From positions 1-23,357 of IMG/VR virus record IMGVR_UViG_3300007038_000013: 23,357 nucleotides of DNA, one strand, 5' to 3'. The number at the start of each line of letters is the position of its first letter. Positions within the stretch are counted from its first letter, which is position 1. This document shows positions 21,528-23,357 of this stretch, in pieces. The position numbers were made by a program, and so were the translations under genes. The DNA is from a virus. Under the pieces are notes generated by a model, which was not told the origin of the DNA, made no database searches, and was given only the letters and a program-made list of their open reading frames with translations.

Positions 21528-23357
21528 ATGCAGCTACAAGGACCTGTACGTATTGAGGGACCGACCGTACCCGGCGCGCAGCAGACAACGACCTTTGAGG
21601 CGTACGCCTCAGCAGATGCGCCGTGCATTGTGCGCTGGGAAGACGAACGGGAGAGTTCTGGCCGCATGCAGACGAACCGTGCCGGAACGGAAACCCTCAT
21701 TGGCCCGCCGCGCTGGCGAGGCCGGATTACTGTTGGCTTTGGCGCGCTAAGCCCAGAGCGTGCATTGGAGCTTCTGTTTCAGCTACGTAAGGGAGAGATT
21801 GACATTACGCCCAGAACCGACGACGGCTCTACCAGCGTAGGTATTGACGCAACCGGCGACGGGATTACCGATTTCGTTATTGAAGAGACAACACTGGCCG
21901 TGCGGCTGGTGTCTGACATCCCATCTACAACCAGCCTACAGCGCACGGCCAAGGAGCTGGTGCGTAGTGATATAGAGGTAGAACTTCGCACCAAGCAGGT
22001 CTATTCGGAGATCCCAGGCTTTGGGACGCCAACGCTTTGGACCTTTGAAGCGGAAGCAACGCAAGGCGACACTTTAACCGCCAGCTTCGACGGAGGCACT
22101 CGCAATCAGATTGAGCGATGGATTGTCACTGACAACGCTACGGGCCAGACGGTCGCGGTCACCAACCAGACCGACTTTGAGTTCGTTGGCTTCCTTTCAG
22201 GCACCAGAGAGTACACTATTGGCGTGCAGATTGCCGCCAACAGCTTCGACGCTACCGAGCGCATCCAGATTGTAGGCGACGTCGCCCGCGTGATCTGGGA
22301 CAACGTTGACTTTGAGGCGATCCCTGCAGATGCACCCATTGTCGCCTTAGATACCGACCATCCGCGCGTAAGTGCGATGCAGATGCTCTTCGATACCAGC
22401 TTAGAAGATGTCGGCCAGGGCTACACACCCGTCCAGCCGGGCAATACCAATGTTGGCCTGCCCTTAGACCCGAATACCGAGTACACCCTCGCTGTTGAGG
22501 TTGAAACCAGAGATGGCGATAGCGTAGAGCGCCGGCTGATCCAGGGCGTGCCAGCGGAGACGATTGTCAACGGCGAAGGGATTGGCGTAAGCTACGAGGA
22601 GACGCTCTTCAATTTCGGCTACGCGGGCGAGCATCGGATGACGATCGCTGGGGCAATGCCCAGCATGCGTTTTGCCGACCAGCACTACGAAGATGTGCCC
22701 AACAAGCTCTTAGCAGTAACCGAATGGAGCGACCTCAAATGGACCGGCTTTGCACGCGCATTCTACGGCTGCAGTAACCTCTTGACGACGGGCTACGACC
22801 TAATCTACGACGGAATCGACTGGACCGTGCCTGTAAGCCCAGAGCCTGCAGAGTACGTACCCGAGCCTGTAGGCGAGGCTCTGCGGACCTTTGCCGAGTG
22901 TACCCGCTACGGCGATCCGGCCCGCGTCGGCACCGATTGCGATATTGGCGACTGGGATATGAGCGGTGTGATTGGCATTGGGCGACGCGGGCTCGGCCCC
23001 GGCACTCCGTATGCTCGTCGAGGGTTCTTTTGGAACTGCACCAATTTCAACCAGCCGATCGGCACCTGGGACACATCGGGTTTTCTCGATGTTGGCGGCG
23101 CACTCGCAGATTGCGAAGCGTTTGATCAAGACCTCAGCGGATGGGTTATGAGCCAGTGCGAGCGGTTCTGGGGCCTCTTCCGCTCTGCCTCAAACTACAG
23201 CAACGCCGGACAGCCGTTGGATTGGGACATGAGTAGTGCTGTGATTACACTACGTATGTTCTTCGGTACGGATTTCAACCAACGCATCAGTGCAACAGGC
23301 GACCTCAGCAGCCTCGTCAATGCAAATAGTATGCTACGAAAAACGCCTTTCAATCAG
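21528..23357 (+). CDS. Receptor-binding/tail fibre protein with BspA (DUF285) repeats, N-terminal part
   Basis: The gene starts at the ATG at 21528 with AAGAGGA (21512-21518) upstream and is open to the window end; it resumes at base 1 in the same frame. This piece gives the first 610 of 1085 residues. Residues 1-200 are a beta-rich, Thr-rich start (RIEGPTVPGAQQTTTFEAYA, then VRWEDERES) that should bind the tail tip. Ig/FN3-like segments follow (RNQIERWIVTDNATGQTV, NTEYTLAVEVETRDG). From about 385 the BspA module begins with the canonical entry LLAVTEWSDLKWTGFARAFY and GCSNL, followed by repeats such as FNQPIGTWDTSG and FDQDLSGWVMS. BspA repeats are known in bacterial surface adhesins; in a phage fibre they would make a long recognition surface. 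Confidence 0.82.
   Translation, partial: MQLQGPVRIEGPTVPGAQQTTTFEAYASADAPCIVRWEDERESSGRMQTNRAGTETLIGPPRWRGRITVGFGALSPERALELLFQLRKGEIDITPRTDDGSTSVGIDATGDGITDFVIEETTLAVRLVSDIPSTTSLQRTAKELVRSDIEVELRTKQVYSEIPGFGTPTLWTFEAEATQGDTLTASFDGGTRNQIERWIVTDNATGQTVAVTNQTDFEFVGFLSGTREYTIGVQIAANSFDATERIQIVGDVARVIWDNVDFEAIPADAPIVALDTDHPRVSAMQMLFDTSLEDVGQGYTPVQPGNTNVGLPLDPNTEYTLAVEVETRDGDSVERRLIQGVPAETIVNGEGIGVSYEETLFNFGYAGEHRMTIAGAMPSMRFADQHYEDVPNKLLAVTEWSDLKWTGFARAFYGCSNLLTTGYDLIYDGIDWTVPVSPEPAEYVPEPVGEALRTFAECTRYGDPARVGTDCDIGDWDMSGVIGIGRRGLGPGTPYARRGFFWNCTNFNQPIGTWDTSGFLDVGGALADCEAFDQDLSGWVMSQCERFWGLFRSASNYSNAGQPLDWDMSSAVITLRMFFGTDFNQRISATGDLSSLVNANSMLRKTPFNQ
23259..23357. repeat. Terminal overlap, right copy (identical to 1-99)
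   Basis: Right-hand copy of the 99-base overlap. It should be removed once when the genome is circularised, giving 23,258 bp. Confidence 0.97.

Noticed and set aside
1-23357. CRISPR arrays, tRNA genes, integrase or diversity-generating retroelement
   Set aside because: No regularly spaced repeats, cloverleaf, recombinase motif or reverse transcriptase motif was seen.

Overview
The window is a small tailed bacteriophage genome, seen as one complete circular contig. The first 99 bases are repeated exactly as the last 99 (1-99 = 23259-23357), so the unique length is 23,258 bp. A single reading frame crosses the join: the receptor-binding gene that starts at 21528 runs off the end and resumes at position 1. 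The virion genes follow siphovirus order (terminase, portal, scaffold, capsid, connector, tail tube, frameshifted tail chaperone, 1080-residue tape measure, tail tip, receptor-binding protein). The tape measure length implies a long tail. The host cannot be named. Start codons commonly sit behind an AGGA(C) Shine-Dalgarno, so the host uses SD initiation. Many proteins are acidic, which fits a marine or saline source but does not prove one.

Layout. From 7.09 kb rightward, across the join to 2.32 kb, everything is on the + strand: a PD-(D/E)XK-type nuclease, TerS, TerL, head genes, tail genes, the BspA/DUF285-repeat receptor protein, a small helical protein and a membrane/coiled-coil protein. 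A strong hairpin at 2375-2405 separates this from a leftward (- strand) early-type operon at 5406-2428. That operon encodes a 630-residue polymerase-like protein, an unknown 126-residue protein, a tail-anchored membrane protein and a ribbon-helix-helix protein. Between the leftward operon and a rightward Bro-N-type regulator (6149-6721) is about 740 bp of non-coding, repeat-packed DNA. It holds an 11-bp inverted repeat, three tandem iterons plus an inverted fourth, a long pair of direct repeats and a C-rich repeat block, and is the best candidate for origin and control region. A second non-coding stretch, 6722-7086, holds a 65/68-bp duplication and the remains of an oppositely oriented Bro-N gene.

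Most interesting: the 630-residue protein carries, in order, all the signatures of a family A (Pol I-like) polymerase, but with His at the two positions that are usually the steric-gate Glu and the O-helix aromatic. It has no recognisable exonuclease and no companion helicase or primase. A self-encoded, divergent polymerase in a 23-kb genome, beside an iteron array and an 11-bp element (GTCCCATAACA) found at four exact and one near-exact non-coding or gene-end sites, suggests an unusual compact replication module. No integrase, lysin, head protease, tRNA or CRISPR array was recognised.
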